Origin: Christiangramia salexigens
Lineage (GTDB): Bacteria; Bacteroidota; Bacteroidia; Flavobacteriales; Flavobacteriaceae
NCBI RefSeq assembly: GCF_001889005.1
Contig: NZ_CP018153.1
Span: 526,001 to 590,000, forward strand
DNA length: 64,000 bases
Reading direction: 5' to 3'
The notes below the pieces were generated by a model. That model was given only the letters and a program-made list of their open reading frames with translations, made no database searches and had not been told where the DNA came from. Positions 1 through 8,882 of the stretch are shown here, one piece after another. Position 1 is the first letter of the stretch, and each line of letters starts with the position of its first letter. The position numbers and the translations under genes were made by a program.

Positions 1-614
1 GACCTTTACGCGGTGTGGAGGGATATGCTCAGATAATAAAAGAAGATTATTTTGATGTGCTGGATAAGGATGGTAAGCAAGCCGTAGAAACCATTTTGAA
101 ATCATCTTCAGACATGAGGGATATTATAGATAATATTCTCTCTTTTGCCGGAATTTCCAGCAAGAATATTAAACGCAAATCTTTCAATTTGAACTCCTTG
201 TTGGACAGTCTTATCAATACTACGAATCCTTCAGTAAACTATCCAAATACGACAGTAAAAATAGCAAATGATCTTCCGAATATGAGAGGAGATAAAAAGA
301 TGATTGCCCGTGTATGGTCTAATCTTTTATCTAATGCATTTAAATATTCCGAATTTGAGGATAAACCAGAGATTGAGATAGGAAGCACCGAAAAGAAAGG
401 GAAAGTGATCTATTTTATCCGGGACAACGGCGTGGGAATTGATCCAGCTAATTCTGAAAAGATTTTCAACCTCTTTTCAAGGTTTTCAGGTAGTAAATTC
501 AAGGGAACAGGAATTGGCCTCGCAATAGCACATAAGATCATAGAAAAGCATCAGGGAAAGATTTGGGTTGAGAGCGAAACAGGCAAGGGCTCTACCTTCT
601 ATTTCCACGTTTAA
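1..614 (+). CDS. Sensor histidine kinase, C-terminal part (probable bacteriophytochrome)
   Basis: The gene enters from outside the window; the reading frame is open from base 3 and begins with PLRGVEGYAQ, the stretch just after the phospho-accepting His of a HisKA box. The rest is a HATPase domain: N box around RVWSNLLSNAFKYS, G1 box DNGVGID, and G2 box GTGIGLAIAHKIIEKHQG near the C-terminus. The sensory half is not visible. The next two genes are a single-domain response regulator and a heme oxygenase, which makes biliverdin, so I infer that this is a bacteriophytochrome kinase using biliverdin as chromophore. Kinase identity is certain from motifs; the phytochrome call rests on context. Confidence 0.75.
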   Translation, partial: PLRGVEGYAQIIKEDYFDVLDKDGKQAVETILKSSSDMRDIIDNILSFAGISSKNIKRKSFNLNSLLDSLINTTNPSVNYPNTTVKIANDLPNMRGDKKMIARVWSNLLSNAFKYSEFEDKPEIEIGSTEKKGKVIYFIRDNGVGIDPANSEKIFNLFSRFSGSKFKGTGIGLAIAHKIIEKHQGKIWVESETGKGSTFYFHV

Positions 615-682
615 CAGTTCTAAATTGGTTGTTAAACTGGAATATTTTATTTTCGTTAGGTTTTACTGATATAATCGAACGA

Positions 683-1240
683 ATGATTAAAATTCCATTG
701 AGAATATTGCTTGTAGAGGACCTGGAGTCTGATGTTGCTCTGATAAAAAGGCAAATTCGCAAAATAGTTGAAAGCCCAGTCATTGAAGTGACCGATAATC
801 TCTCAGATTGTCATGATTTGCTGATTAATTTCGCGCCAGACATTGTTTTATCAGATTATAATCTGCCTAATTGCACTGGTTTGGATATTATGGAGCTGGT
901 GAAGAATTTTGATGAAAGTATCGATTTTATTTTCATTACGGGAACTATAGATGATGAGGAACTGGCAGCAAATACTATACTTAACGGAGCTTCGGGTTAT
1001 ATTCTGAAAAAGCACATGAATAACCTTTCCGAAAAGCTGAAGCCTTATTTCAAGAAGCTCATATTTAATATGACCGCCAGAGATGATCTGCGTGAAAGGA
1101 TTAGAAATAATAAAATTACGGTTAATCAGATCTATGATTACTTAGATAAGATCAATGCCGATAATGCAGAGCAAAAGGAGAATATTGCGAAAATAAGAAG
1201 TGCAATTAATTTGTTTAATATGGATGAGGATGCTGAGTAG
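683..1240 (+). CDS. Single-domain response regulator (CheY-like, phytochrome partner)
   Basis: A receiver domain fills most of the protein: acidic start LLVEDLESD, phospho-acceptor Asp in DIVLSDYNLPN, the Thr switch residue in FITGTIDDE and the conserved Lys in GYILKKH. No output domain follows; the last 60 residues look helical and could pair with the kinase. I chose the ATG at 683 because it is followed directly by the first receiver strand; an upstream TTG at 629 would add 18 residues that fit no domain. The gene lies 68 bases after the kinase gene and overlaps the heme oxygenase gene. By analogy with Rcp1-type regulators it probably takes phosphate from the phytochrome kinase. Confidence 0.85.
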   Translation: MIKIPLRILLVEDLESDVALIKRQIRKIVESPVIEVTDNLSDCHDLLINFAPDIVLSDYNLPNCTGLDIMELVKNFDESIDFIFITGTIDDEELAANTILNGASGYILKKHMNNLSEKLKPYFKKLIFNMTARDDLRERIRNNKITVNQIYDYLDKINADNAEQKENIAKIRSAINLFNMDEDAE

Positions 1241-1784
1241 GTTAAGGGAAGCAACGGCACAACAACATAAGGATCTTGAGAAAGAAAATCTTGCCAATAA
1301 GATCATGGATCACTCCATAGATATTGAGGAATATAAATTACTGCTATTTCAAAACTATCTTGCATACTGTAAAGTTGAAAAGGAACTTGTAAAATATCTT
1401 GACAGTTACGAACCGGTTAAAACTAGAAAGCTGAAGAAGGATCTTATGAATTTGGGAATTGAAGATCTGGATTGTGAAGATTTTGCTGAATTCTACTGTA
1501 AAAATGAAGCAGAAGCCATGGGAGCAGCCTATGTTGTGGAAGGTTCTGCGATGGGAGGAATGTTAATTGGAAAAGAGATAACTGCTTGCGAAAATCTGCG
1601 ATCCGTTGGGGAGCAGAACTTTTTTGATGGTAAAAGAGAAAGTATCAAAAATTGGAATGATTACCTTAAACTTCTCAGATCTCGTGATTTTACACAAGAT
1701 GAAATAGAAGCTGCGGCAAAAAAGGCTGTTGAAACTTTTGAATTATTCGGTAAAGCTTTTTCTGTAAGTTTTAGCCAATATTAA
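1230..1784 (+). CDS. Biliverdin-producing heme oxygenase
   Basis: Matches the bacterial heme oxygenase family: N-terminal LREATAQQHKDLE contains the proximal heme-ligand His, and VVEGSAMGGMLIGKEI is the flexible Gly-containing distal helix over the heme. About 184 residues is slightly short but typical of BphO-type enzymes. The reaction opens heme to biliverdin, CO and iron; biliverdin is the chromophore of bacteriophytochromes. The start is ambiguous: ATG at 1224 or 1230, both overlapping the end of the regulator gene, which implies translational coupling. A longer frame from 1200 only translates regulator sequence. Together with the two upstream genes this forms a complete light-sensing operon. 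Confidence 0.85.
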   Translation: MLSRLREATAQQHKDLEKENLANKIMDHSIDIEEYKLLLFQNYLAYCKVEKELVKYLDSYEPVKTRKLKKDLMNLGIEDLDCEDFAEFYCKNEAEAMGAAYVVEGSAMGGMLIGKEITACENLRSVGEQNFFDGKRESIKNWNDYLKLLRSRDFTQDEIEAAAKKAVETFELFGKAFSVSFSQY

Positions 1785-1811
1785 TGTTTTTAGGGTTCTT
1801 TAAGTCCTGGT

Positions 1812-2384
1812 CTATAGCCGAACCTTTTCCAGTTCCTTAACTTCTCCCGGTTGCATATTTTCCAGCATTTCGTTTCCTATTCTTACTCTAACTAATCGTA
1901 AGGTTGGGTAACCTACCGCTGCTGTCATTTTCTTTACCTGACGAAATTTTCCCTCGGTTAAAGTAATACTGATCCAACTGGTAGGTCCATGTCTCGGATC
2001 TCTTATCTTTTTTGCCCTTTCCGGAAATTCTGGTGCTTCTTCCAATTTAAAGGCTTTGCATGGAATTGTTTGATAGCTTTTTCCCTGAATACTGATCTCA
2101 ACTCCCTTTTCAAGGAGCTTTACTTTTTCATCCGGTATTATGCCATCTACCTGTACATAATATTCCTTTTCAGAATTACCTGCTGTAATCTTAGTGCTAA
2201 GCTTCCCATTAGTAGTTAATAATAAAAGACCCTCTGAATCCTTGTCCAGTCGTCCTACTGCCATCGTGCCCTCAGGAAAATCATGTAACTCACCTAATAA
2301 TTTAAATTTCTTTGCCGCTTTCTGATTGGTGATGAACTGGCTTAGAAAGCCATAAGGCTTATATATTTTAAAATGTTGTGCCAT
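1812..2384 (-). CDS. rRNA large subunit pseudouridine synthase, RluE/RsuA family
   Basis: The motif GRLDKDSEGLLLLTTNG carries the catalytic Asp of the RsuA/RluB/E/F pseudouridine synthases, and KIYKPYGFLSQF and GKFRQVKKMTAAVG are further family blocks. The protein begins directly with the catalytic domain, without the N-terminal S4 RNA-binding domain, as in RluE, which modifies 23S rRNA. I place the start at the ATG at 2384 (MAQHFKIYKPYG); the open frame extends to 2447, but the extra 21 residues are not family-like and run into the promoter of the divergent gene. The exact target uridine cannot be read from sequence. Confidence 0.85.
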   Translation of the reverse strand: MAQHFKIYKPYGFLSQFITNQKAAKKFKLLGELHDFPEGTMAVGRLDKDSEGLLLLTTNGKLSTKITAGNSEKEYYVQVDGIIPDEKVKLLEKGVEISIQGKSYQTIPCKAFKLEEAPEFPERAKKIRDPRHGPTSWISITLTEGKFRQVKKMTAAVGYPTLRLVRVRIGNEMLENMQPGEVKELEKVRL

Positions 2385-2442
2385 GGGTGTAAATATGCAA
2401 AATTCACCATTTTTAAGTATTGCTGCAAATTTAACTAGCATA

Positions 2443-2450
2443 TACATTTG
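2443..2450 (+). promoter_or_regulatory. Bacteroidota-type -7 promoter element
   Basis: TACATTTG fits the TAnnTTTG -7 consensus. ATTG at 2419-2422 lies 20 bases upstream where TTTG is expected at -33. Transcription would start about 24 bases before the ATG of the outer-membrane protein gene. Confidence 0.45.
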
Positions 2451-2478
2451 ATATGAATAATTAAACTTAATTCATTAA

Positions 2479-3090
2479 ATGAAAAACTTATTTGTCGCTT
2501 TTATCGTTTTAATAACCGGTTTTAGCGTTAATTCCCAGGAATTACCAAAAAGGATCGGGGTGAAAACCGGATTCCCGAACGGTATGGGAGTAAATTTTGA
2601 ATACGTAACCAATTTGCTGGAAGGGAAACTGGCCCCTAATGCCGAATTTTCTGTGATCCCGGTTAAACATTGGATGGCTAAGAGTCTTTCAGACAGAGAT
2701 GGTACGATATATTATTATCAGGCTGGAATGAACTATTATATTCTTGAACCTGGTAAAGGTTTCTATGGGAACCTAAGCTATGGCTATCTTAAAGGCGATG
2801 GTGTTGCCTATAATGTACGCGCTGAAAATCGTAATGCACTTGGACAATACCCTGTGGGAACCGGATATTTTAAAGAGAGTAATCACTCAATAAACTTAAA
2901 GGCTGGAAATAAGATTGGAAACAAATATTATTTTAGACCAGAGGTTGGCTATGCATTCAATAATTTGCCTAAAGAGTACGCTGTGGATGTTAGGTTTCAG
3001 GATGAAACATCAGAAGTTCAATATGAATCCATTCCCGGAGTTTTTACCAAAGGAATATTATTTAATATTGGTGCTGGAATAGCATTCTAA
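2479..3090 (+). CDS. Putative outer-membrane beta-barrel protein
   Basis: A signal peptide (MKNLFVAFIVLITGFSVNSQ, cut before or after the Gln) is followed by about 180 residues rich in aromatic and glycine residues in an alternating pattern (YYYQAGMNYYILEPGKGFYGNLSYGY style), with a C-terminal strand ending in Phe, as in small outer-membrane barrels. No enzymatic motif is visible and I do not recognise a named family. It is a single-gene unit: its own promoter lies at 2443 and a strong terminator lies three bases past the stop. Function unknown. Confidence 0.7.
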   Translation: MKNLFVAFIVLITGFSVNSQELPKRIGVKTGFPNGMGVNFEYVTNLLEGKLAPNAEFSVIPVKHWMAKSLSDRDGTIYYYQAGMNYYILEPGKGFYGNLSYGYLKGDGVAYNVRAENRNALGQYPVGTGYFKESNHSINLKAGNKIGNKYYFRPEVGYAFNNLPKEYAVDVRFQDETSEVQYESIPGVFTKGILFNIGAGIAF

Positions 3091-3092
3091 GT

Positions 3093-3117
3093 AAAGAGCC
3101 GAAAGGCTCTTTTTTTA
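3093..3117 (+). terminator. Intrinsic terminator after the outer-membrane protein gene
   Basis: AAAGAGCC-GAAA-GGCTCTTT stem with a stable GAAA tetraloop, followed by a T run. It also separates this gene from the convergent LuxR gene that ends at 3118. Confidence 0.85.
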
Positions 3118-3801
3118 TTATATAAGGTCGAATGCCTGCGCATATTGAGTAAATCCATAGGTGCTTTTGATCTTCAATTTTTCCTTGATATTAGTTCTAT
3201 GAGTATTTACAGTATCAAACGAAATATGCAATTCATCTGCGATCTCTGCAGAACTTTTTCCAACAGCTACAAGACTAAGGACTTCTTTTTCTCTTTTTCC
3301 TAATAGAATAAATTTTTCAAGATTTTGTTTGAAGAAAACATTTTCAGCCACCAGCCGATTCATTTTTTTAGGAATATGTGTCAGTTGATCAATCGGGTTA
3401 GCAATCGTTATTAAATATTCCGGACCAGATGGATCTATATGGAATAATTTAGCCGAGCAATTATGCCAGAACCAGTCCTCGAGTTTTGATGACCATATCT
3501 GCTGAAAAAAGTGGATCTCCGGATCTTTTTTTTTGGGTTGGGTTAATATTTTTATCTGCTCTTCGAAATCATCAATATCTTCATTTCGGAAAAATGAGTT
3601 ATAAAGGGGGTGTTCTTCTCCCCAAACTTGCTTTAGGTCACACCCGATAAATTTTAATCCCCTCTTGGAAATAAAAACGGGCTTAAAAGAATCCAATTCC
3701 CGGATAATTATAATACCCGGAAGCTGGTTTTCTACATTTTGAATATCTTTTATTTTTTCCTGAAGAGAATTCACTTTTAAATTTTTATTTAATGCTATCA
3801 A
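3118..3801 (-). CDS. LuxR-family transcriptional regulator with PAS-like N-terminus
   Basis: The last 65 residues are a LuxR/GerE helix-turn-helix: LGKREKEVLSLVAVGKSSAEIADELHIS, then TVNTHRTNIKEKL. The first 150 residues resemble a PAS fold (PGIIIIRELDSFKPVFISKRG, and an aromatic stretch around WFWHNCSAKLFHI), so it probably senses a small ligand or redox state; there is no receiver Asp. The start overlaps the 3' end of the M3 peptidase gene by 17 bases, so the two are likely cotranscribed. Target genes unknown. Confidence 0.8.
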   Translation of the reverse strand: MIALNKNLKVNSLQEKIKDIQNVENQLPGIIIIRELDSFKPVFISKRGLKFIGCDLKQVWGEEHPLYNSFFRNEDIDDFEEQIKILTQPKKKDPEIHFFQQIWSSKLEDWFWHNCSAKLFHIDPSGPEYLITIANPIDQLTHIPKKMNRLVAENVFFKQNLEKFILLGKREKEVLSLVAVGKSSAEIADELHISFDTVNTHRTNIKEKLKIKSTYGFTQYAQAFDLI

Positions 3802-5944
3802 CAGGGAAACCGCGATCGCGCATTAATGCATCGATCTTCGCCTCTCTGCCACGAAATTTTTTATAAGCTTCGGCTGGGTCCATTGCGTTTCTGGGAGCAA
3901 AAAGATACTTCACAAGTTTGTGCGCAAGTTCTTTATCATAATAACCCTGGGGCGCATTAGCAAAGGCTTCGGCGGCATCGGCTGTTAAAACATCAGCCCA
4001 AAGGTATCCATAGTAACCTGCTGCATAACCTTCACCGGAAAAAATATGGCTGAAATGCGGTGTCCTGTGACGCATTACGATCTCTTCCGGCATATTTAAT
4101 TCTTTCAGGGTCTCTCGCTCAAAGTTCTCTATATCTATTTTTTCAGGATCTGTAGTATGGTATTTCATATCCATGATCGCAGACGCTAAAAATTCTGTAG
4201 TTGCAAACCCCTGATTAAAGGTGGAGGCCTTTCTTATTTTTTCTACCAGGGATTGTGGAATAACCTCATTGGTTTCATGATGACGAAGAAATTTATCAAT
4301 GATTTTATCTGTAGATAGCCAGCGCTCAAGTAATTGAGACTGGAATTCGGTATAATCACGAACTCCACCATTCAAAGTAGGGTATTCCACATTAGCTGAA
4401 AGAAAATGCAATGCGTGTCCAAATTCATGAAAGAAGGTGGTCGCATCATCCCAGGAAACCAGAACAGGTTCCTCCGGAGCGGGCGCAATGAAATTAGAAT
4501 TGTTTGAGGCAAGAACTGGTTTTTCTCCTGTTAACTTATTATAACCGCGATAGGTAGTTGCCCAGGCACCAGATCTTTTGCCTTGTCTTGCATAGGGATC
4601 CAGATACCAAAGACCAATCACTTTTTGTGAAGATTTATCGCGAACTTCCCAAACTTTTACATCTTTATGAAATACCGGGACCGTGTTTTCCTCAACCGCT
4701 TTAAATTCATAATTGAATAGCTCTTCGGCGGCAAAGAAAAGGGCCTGTGTTAAGTTGGTTAATTCCAGATATTGCTTTATTTCCTCCCCATCCAGATCAT
4801 ATCTTTGCTTTCTCACCTTCTCAGCATAAAACCGGTAATCCCATGGTTCAATCTTTATATTATCGCCTTCCTGTTCAGCCAGCCTCTGCATGTCTTGAAC
4901 TTCTTCTTTAACCCTGGCAAGCGCGGCAGGCCAGACCTTTAGCATAAGATCCATCGCATTTTCAGGAGTTTTTGCCATTCTGTTTTGCAATCGCCATTCC
5001 GCATAATTCTCATAACCGAGTAATGCTACTCTCTTATCTCTAAGTTTCAATATTTTTGAGATGATCTCTTTATTATCAAATTCATCATTATTATCTCCAC
5101 GGGAATAATACTTCCTCCATACTTGTTCCCTTAACTTTCTCTCGGTAGAATAAGTGAGAAATGGATCCATTGAGGAGCGTGTATTGGTGATGGCGTATTT
5201 CCCTTCATTTCCTCTATCTAAAGCAGCCTTGGCAGCCGACTTTTTAAAAGAATCTGGCAAACCACCAAGTTGGTCCTCATCTAAATAAGTAACGTAGTTC
5301 TCCTCATCTGCCAGGATATTACTCGAAAATTGAGTATATAAGGCTGAAAGTTCCTTGTTGATCTGTGCATAACGTTCTTTATCTGCCTTGTTCAGGTTGG
5401 CGCCTTGCATAGCAAACTCTTCGTAAATAAGGTTTAAGGTGCGTTGTTCTGCGTCGGGTAATGGATTTTGTTGGGACTTATCATACATCTTTTTAATTCT
5501 TAGAAATAATTTCTCATTCTGATTTATAGCCGATTGATAATCAGAAATTTCGGGAGCAAGTTCTTTCTGAACTTTTCTGAATTCAGGTGTGGAGATATTA
5601 CTACTAAAAATTCCATAGTAAACGAAGACCCGTTCCAGATCATTGCCGGCTTCTTCCAGAGGAATTATAGTGTTTTCAAAATTTGCTGCTTCCGGATTTT
5701 CTGTGATTTTATCAATTTCAGCAAGATGGAGCTTAATACCTTTCCGTATTGCAGGCTTAATAATTTCGACATTCATTTCATCAAAGGCCGAAACTCCCTG
5801 ATACGGTCCCGTCCAGTCACTCAGCATTGGGTTCTTCATATCGATATTTTGATTGTTTGTTTCAGGAATATTGGCGCATCCTGTTGTAATAGCGAGGCAA
5901 AATATGCCTATTCTTTGTTTAATCTTTGATTTTTTCAAGACCAT
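3785..5944 (-). CDS. M3-family zinc metallopeptidase (Dcp/oligopeptidase-like), lipoprotein
   Basis: The protein of 719 residues has the full length of the M3 family (thimet oligopeptidase, OpdA, Dcp). The zinc site is FFHEFGHALHFL near residue 505 (HExxH with catalytic Glu); the third ligand is probably in the following helix with FQSQLLERWL. The C-terminal block FSHIFSGEGYAAGYYGYLWADV is the conserved substrate-binding region. The N-terminus is a lipoprotein signal with Cys in TTGCAN, so the enzyme is likely anchored on the periplasmic side and degrades short peptides. It is the first gene of a unit with the LuxR gene. Dcp versus oligopeptidase specificity cannot be told. Confidence 0.9.
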   Translation of the reverse strand: MVLKKSKIKQRIGIFCLAITTGCANIPETNNQNIDMKNPMLSDWTGPYQGVSAFDEMNVEIIKPAIRKGIKLHLAEIDKITENPEAANFENTIIPLEEAGNDLERVFVYYGIFSSNISTPEFRKVQKELAPEISDYQSAINQNEKLFLRIKKMYDKSQQNPLPDAEQRTLNLIYEEFAMQGANLNKADKERYAQINKELSALYTQFSSNILADEENYVTYLDEDQLGGLPDSFKKSAAKAALDRGNEGKYAITNTRSSMDPFLTYSTERKLREQVWRKYYSRGDNNDEFDNKEIISKILKLRDKRVALLGYENYAEWRLQNRMAKTPENAMDLMLKVWPAALARVKEEVQDMQRLAEQEGDNIKIEPWDYRFYAEKVRKQRYDLDGEEIKQYLELTNLTQALFFAAEELFNYEFKAVEENTVPVFHKDVKVWEVRDKSSQKVIGLWYLDPYARQGKRSGAWATTYRGYNKLTGEKPVLASNNSNFIAPAPEEPVLVSWDDATTFFHEFGHALHFLSANVEYPTLNGGVRDYTEFQSQLLERWLSTDKIIDKFLRHHETNEVIPQSLVEKIRKASTFNQGFATTEFLASAIMDMKYHTTDPEKIDIENFERETLKELNMPEEIVMRHRTPHFSHIFSGEGYAAGYYGYLWADVLTADAAEAFANAPQGYYDKELAHKLVKYLFAPRNAMDPAEAYKKFRGREAKIDALMRDRGFPVDSIK

Positions 5945-6016
5945 TCAGGTTAGAACCCTGAATATACAAACAATTAAATATTTTAATTATCCGGAGAGAT
6001 ACTTTATATGAATAGA

Positions 6017-6046
6017 AAAACATCCCGTTGATGAATGGGATGTTTT
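6017..6046 (-). terminator. Intrinsic terminator
   Basis: Perfect 10-bp stem (AAAACATCCC with GGGATGTTTT) with a 10-base loop. On the minus strand the stem ends in TTTTT. It lies 600 bases beyond the AraC gene, so it more likely ends the candidate small RNA. Confidence 0.7.
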
Positions 6047-6240
6047 ACATAGATGAAAATCCGGAAATGTTGGTTAGGTCGTTACCTATTTTAAGTTACT
6101 CGGGTATTGAGAAAAGTTCTAAAAATTAGCTTTTCCAATCCTTCTGGGTTTTGTTATTCCCTTGCACATTTGATTGATGAATGATTACCCGTTCATGCTT
6201 TCCAGCGGTTACTAATAGGTAAAAAACCGGATTTTCATCG
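6017..6240 (-). ncRNA. Candidate structured small RNA with own terminator
   Basis: Nested complementary segments span 6052-6239. The outer arms 6052-6064 and 6227-6239 are a perfect 13-bp inverted repeat (GATGAAAATCCGG). Inside are 6082-6090 with 6214-6222 (9 bp, TTACCTATT), 6101-6106 with 6186-6191 (6 bp), and a terminal hairpin 6111-6116/6130-6135 stacked on 6119-6122/6126-6129. Read on the minus strand, the structure is followed within 6 bases by a 10-bp terminator hairpin and a T run, which decides the strand. The long rod of about 188 nt with internal loops is the shape of 6S-like RNAs, but I cannot assign a family, and I see no clear TAnnTTTG promoter upstream. Inference from pairing only. 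Confidence 0.45.
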
Positions 6241-6593
6241 CTTTGAGGAATTAATGATTAAGATCCTGTGAATTCATACAGAACGAAATTCCCTGTTGCT
6301 AGATCTTAGAATCTTTAATTTGAAAAATTCCTTCTGTCATGCCAACAATCCCTGTAATTGGCCTTTCGGCGATTTAAAAAAGGTTTATAATGATTATGTA
6401 AACCCGGGCTTGTGTCTCTAAAGTTTTCACTGATGTTTGAAAAAACTGTCATAATTGATGAATTTGAGTGATGATTTAATGATAGATGATTTCCTGTTTA
6501 AAGATCTCCAGGAACAAGGGTTCAAAATAGGGGGGAGGAACTAGAAATTCGATTTATTTCTAAGGCTAAATTAGCTGAAAATACCTAATTGGG

Positions 6594-6613
6594 AAAGGGG
6601 ATAATTCCCCTTT
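6594..6613 (-). terminator. Possible terminator of the AraC-family gene
   Basis: AAAGGGGA-TAAT-TCCCCTTT, an 8-bp stem with a 4-base loop 46 bases beyond the stop of the AraC gene. The T tract on the minus strand is short and interrupted by C, so termination strength is uncertain. Confidence 0.4.
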
Positions 6614-6658
6614 TCTTAGCGAAAAGGATTATCGCTTACTTGTGCCTGCTAAGAAATT

Positions 6659-7678
6659 TTAATGAGCCGAAACTTTATGTTTCATGATATGTCTTGGTGA
6701 AACTCCGTATTTTTCTTTAAAGATCTTGGAAAAATAGCTGCGGCTAGAAAGGCCTAATTCATACACCACTTCACTTACATTCTTCCTACCCGAAGAGAGC
6801 AGATCAAGCGCTTTTGTTAAACGAATATCCCTTATATATTCATTCACCGTTTTGCCATAAACAGCTTGAAATCCTTCCTGTAATTTGTTCGAATTCATGC
6901 CTGCAATTTCTGAAAGCTCTTGAACGGTACCTGCTTTAGCTATATTCAGGTTTATTTGTTCTATAGCTTTTTCCAACCCCTTTCTATCGGTATCTCTTAA
7001 AGTCTCAGAACCTGGGTTTTTACTCTCTTTTTGAAAACGTGTGAGCATATAGCTTAGGACTTCCAGTGCTTTTGCTCCTAGAAAGGCAACCCTTGGAAAT
7101 CCGGAAAGTTTACAATTTCCTATTTCCCTTATGATATCGGAGACCTTCAGACTAAATTTTCCGGTTCTATGAATTTCATTTTTCGACTCGATATCACTGA
7201 ATATCTTATAAAAAACAGGATCTACTTCATTTAAATTGAAGGATAAATAATTCTGAAATTTTTTTCGGTCAATTTCCAGATAGCAAAGCCCGATCTCTTT
7301 ATTTTCCGGTAAAATAATAGTTTGATTATTATCTTTTTTTGCGGCCGCAATGAGATATTGATGATCTCTTACTTCTTGCAGGTTCTCCTTACGCTCAGTA
7401 TAGCTCGAGAATTCACCATTTATACAATACAAGAATCGCAAGGTGCTTATATTAAGATGCCTAAGGGAAATAGCAGTTTTTTCCCGGAATTTAATCTGAT
7501 AAGTGTAGAGCCCAATTCCATTTGGAAAATTTATACCATGAACTTTTCCGGCACCGATCTCACCTGGAATTTCCATAGAGTATTCTCCCAATTTTTGATA
7601 ATAACCAGTTCCCAGTTTTTTTGAAAATTCCGGGATAAAATCATCTACATCATTTAATTCCAGATGGTATTTCACCAT
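6659..7678 (-). CDS. AraC-family transcriptional regulator
   Basis: The C-terminal 100 residues are a double helix-turn-helix of the AraC/XylS type: first helix pair AGTVQELSEIAGMNSNKLQEGFQAVYG, then the signature SEVVYELGLSSRSYFSKIFKEKYGVSPRH. The N-terminal 230 residues are beta-rich at first and do not match a ligand domain I can name; they may be a cupin-like or dimerisation domain. It stands alone, flanked by a long noncoding region downstream and a divergent YihY gene upstream, so its target may be the YihY gene or something distant. Confidence 0.85.
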   Translation of the reverse strand: MVKYHLELNDVDDFIPEFSKKLGTGYYQKLGEYSMEIPGEIGAGKVHGINFPNGIGLYTYQIKFREKTAISLRHLNISTLRFLYCINGEFSSYTERKENLQEVRDHQYLIAAAKKDNNQTIILPENKEIGLCYLEIDRKKFQNYLSFNLNEVDPVFYKIFSDIESKNEIHRTGKFSLKVSDIIREIGNCKLSGFPRVAFLGAKALEVLSYMLTRFQKESKNPGSETLRDTDRKGLEKAIEQINLNIAKAGTVQELSEIAGMNSNKLQEGFQAVYGKTVNEYIRDIRLTKALDLLSSGRKNVSEVVYELGLSSRSYFSKIFKEKYGVSPRHIMKHKVSAH

Positions 7679-7925
7679 GCTCTTATAAGGTTTAGTAGTT
7701 GTGTTATTAAAATTAATTACTTCAGAGGTCCTGTAATATTTTAAGTAGTTAAAATTCTATTAATGTGTAGGTTTCTCTCGGTTTGAAATTGAAAATTTTT
7801 TACAAAAACCTTTTTTAATTACTGACTTCTCGTATCTGTTACTATAAATTTATAATAATTATAACACCCTGATTCCTATGCATTTTTAATTTAAAGCTTT
7901 ACTAATTATTAAATAGAAATATAGA

Positions 7926-8882
7926 ATGAAGAAATCTGGAAGAGGACATTATGCTGAAGTTCCAAATGATATACCCGCCCGGGGATGGAAGGATATCGGA
8001 AAAAGAATTATTAGTCAGGTAAAAGATGATCATGTTCAAATAGTATCTGCAGGAATTGGCTTTTATTTTTTCTTAGCATTATTCCCTGCTATCGCTGCTT
8101 TGGTTTCTATTTATAGTTTAGTACTTGATCCTCTTCAGGTTCAGGAACAAATGGCAAGCTTAACTGAAATTCTACCTTCACAGGCTCACGAAATAATATC
8201 TGGTATTCTGGAACGCATGGCAAATGAACCGGATCAAAAACTGGGCTGGAGTATGGCTTTCGGGCTGTTATTAAGTCTTTGGAGTGCGAATAAAGGTACT
8301 GCAGCATTGTTTGAAGGGATCAATATCGCCTATAATGAGTCAGATTCAAGAAACTTTTTTAAGAAGAAAGCTCTTACCCTGCTTTTTACTCTGGGAGGCA
8401 TATTAATGGGGATATTGGGAGTGCTTATAGTGATCCTGTTTCCGGCCTTTATCGAGAAATTTTATCTACCGGATACCCTACAAAATCTCTTAGGCGTTTT
8501 GCGCTGGGTGATTATAGGATCATTGTTGGTCTTTGGTTTAGATCTTATATATAAGGTCGCTCCACATCGTGACAATCCAAGATTTAGTTGGGTTACCTGG
8601 GGGGCGGTTATTGCTACGTTTTTATGGATTGGTGGCTCATTATTATTTTCCTGGTATGTAAATAATTTTGGAAGTTATGGTGATCTCTACGGTAGTTTCG
8701 CTGCAGTAATTATTTTGCTTCTATGGTTCTTTCTAACCTCGTTTGTAGTTCTTTTGGGTGCGGAAATCAACTCAGAAATGGAACATCAAACCAGAAAAGA
8801 TACAACTGTGGGTGAAAAGCAACCTATGGGAGAAAGAGGGGCGTATCATGCAGACCATGTAGCAGGAGATGACCTGAAATAA
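7926..8882 (+). CDS. YihY/BrkB-family inner-membrane protein
   Basis: The pattern VSAGIGFYFFLALFPAIAALVSIYS near residue 40 is the hallmark of the YihY/BrkB family, as is LWSANKGTAALFEGINIAYNE further on. About six membrane helices can be seen (near residues 40-65, 110-125, 150-175, 190-215, 235-255 and 260-285), with a hydrophilic tail of about 35 residues. Length (318 residues) is normal. The family is integral to the inner membrane; its role is not settled, and the old RNase BN label for it is wrong. Transcribed alone, divergently from the AraC gene. Confidence 0.85.
   Translation: MKKSGRGHYAEVPNDIPARGWKDIGKRIISQVKDDHVQIVSAGIGFYFFLALFPAIAALVSIYSLVLDPLQVQEQMASLTEILPSQAHEIISGILERMANEPDQKLGWSMAFGLLLSLWSANKGTAALFEGINIAYNESDSRNFFKKKALTLLFTLGGILMGILGVLIVILFPAFIEKFYLPDTLQNLLGVLRWVIIGSLLVFGLDLIYKVAPHRDNPRFSWVTWGAVIATFLWIGGSLLFSWYVNNFGSYGDLYGSFAAVIILLLWFFLTSFVVLLGAEINSEMEHQTRKDTTVGEKQPMGERGAYHADHVAGDDLK

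Larger units (their letters stand above)
5945..6658. other. Long intergenic region without a protein gene
   Basis: No convincing reading frame on either strand over 714 bases. The left third holds a nested inverted-repeat structure with an adjacent terminator (see the ncRNA candidate). A weaker structure lies at 6260-6307: AAGATC and GATCTT enclose a CTGT/ACAG hairpin. A G/C-rich palindrome sits at 6594-6613 just past the end of the AraC gene. Confidence 0.6.

Noticed and set aside
629..682. Longer start (TTG) for the response regulator
   Set aside because: The added residues precede the first receiver strand and fit no domain; ATG 683 is better.
5534..5929. Plus-strand 131-codon frame within the M3 peptidase gene
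   Set aside because: Antisense to a well-supported peptidase; Cys/Phe-rich, no start context.
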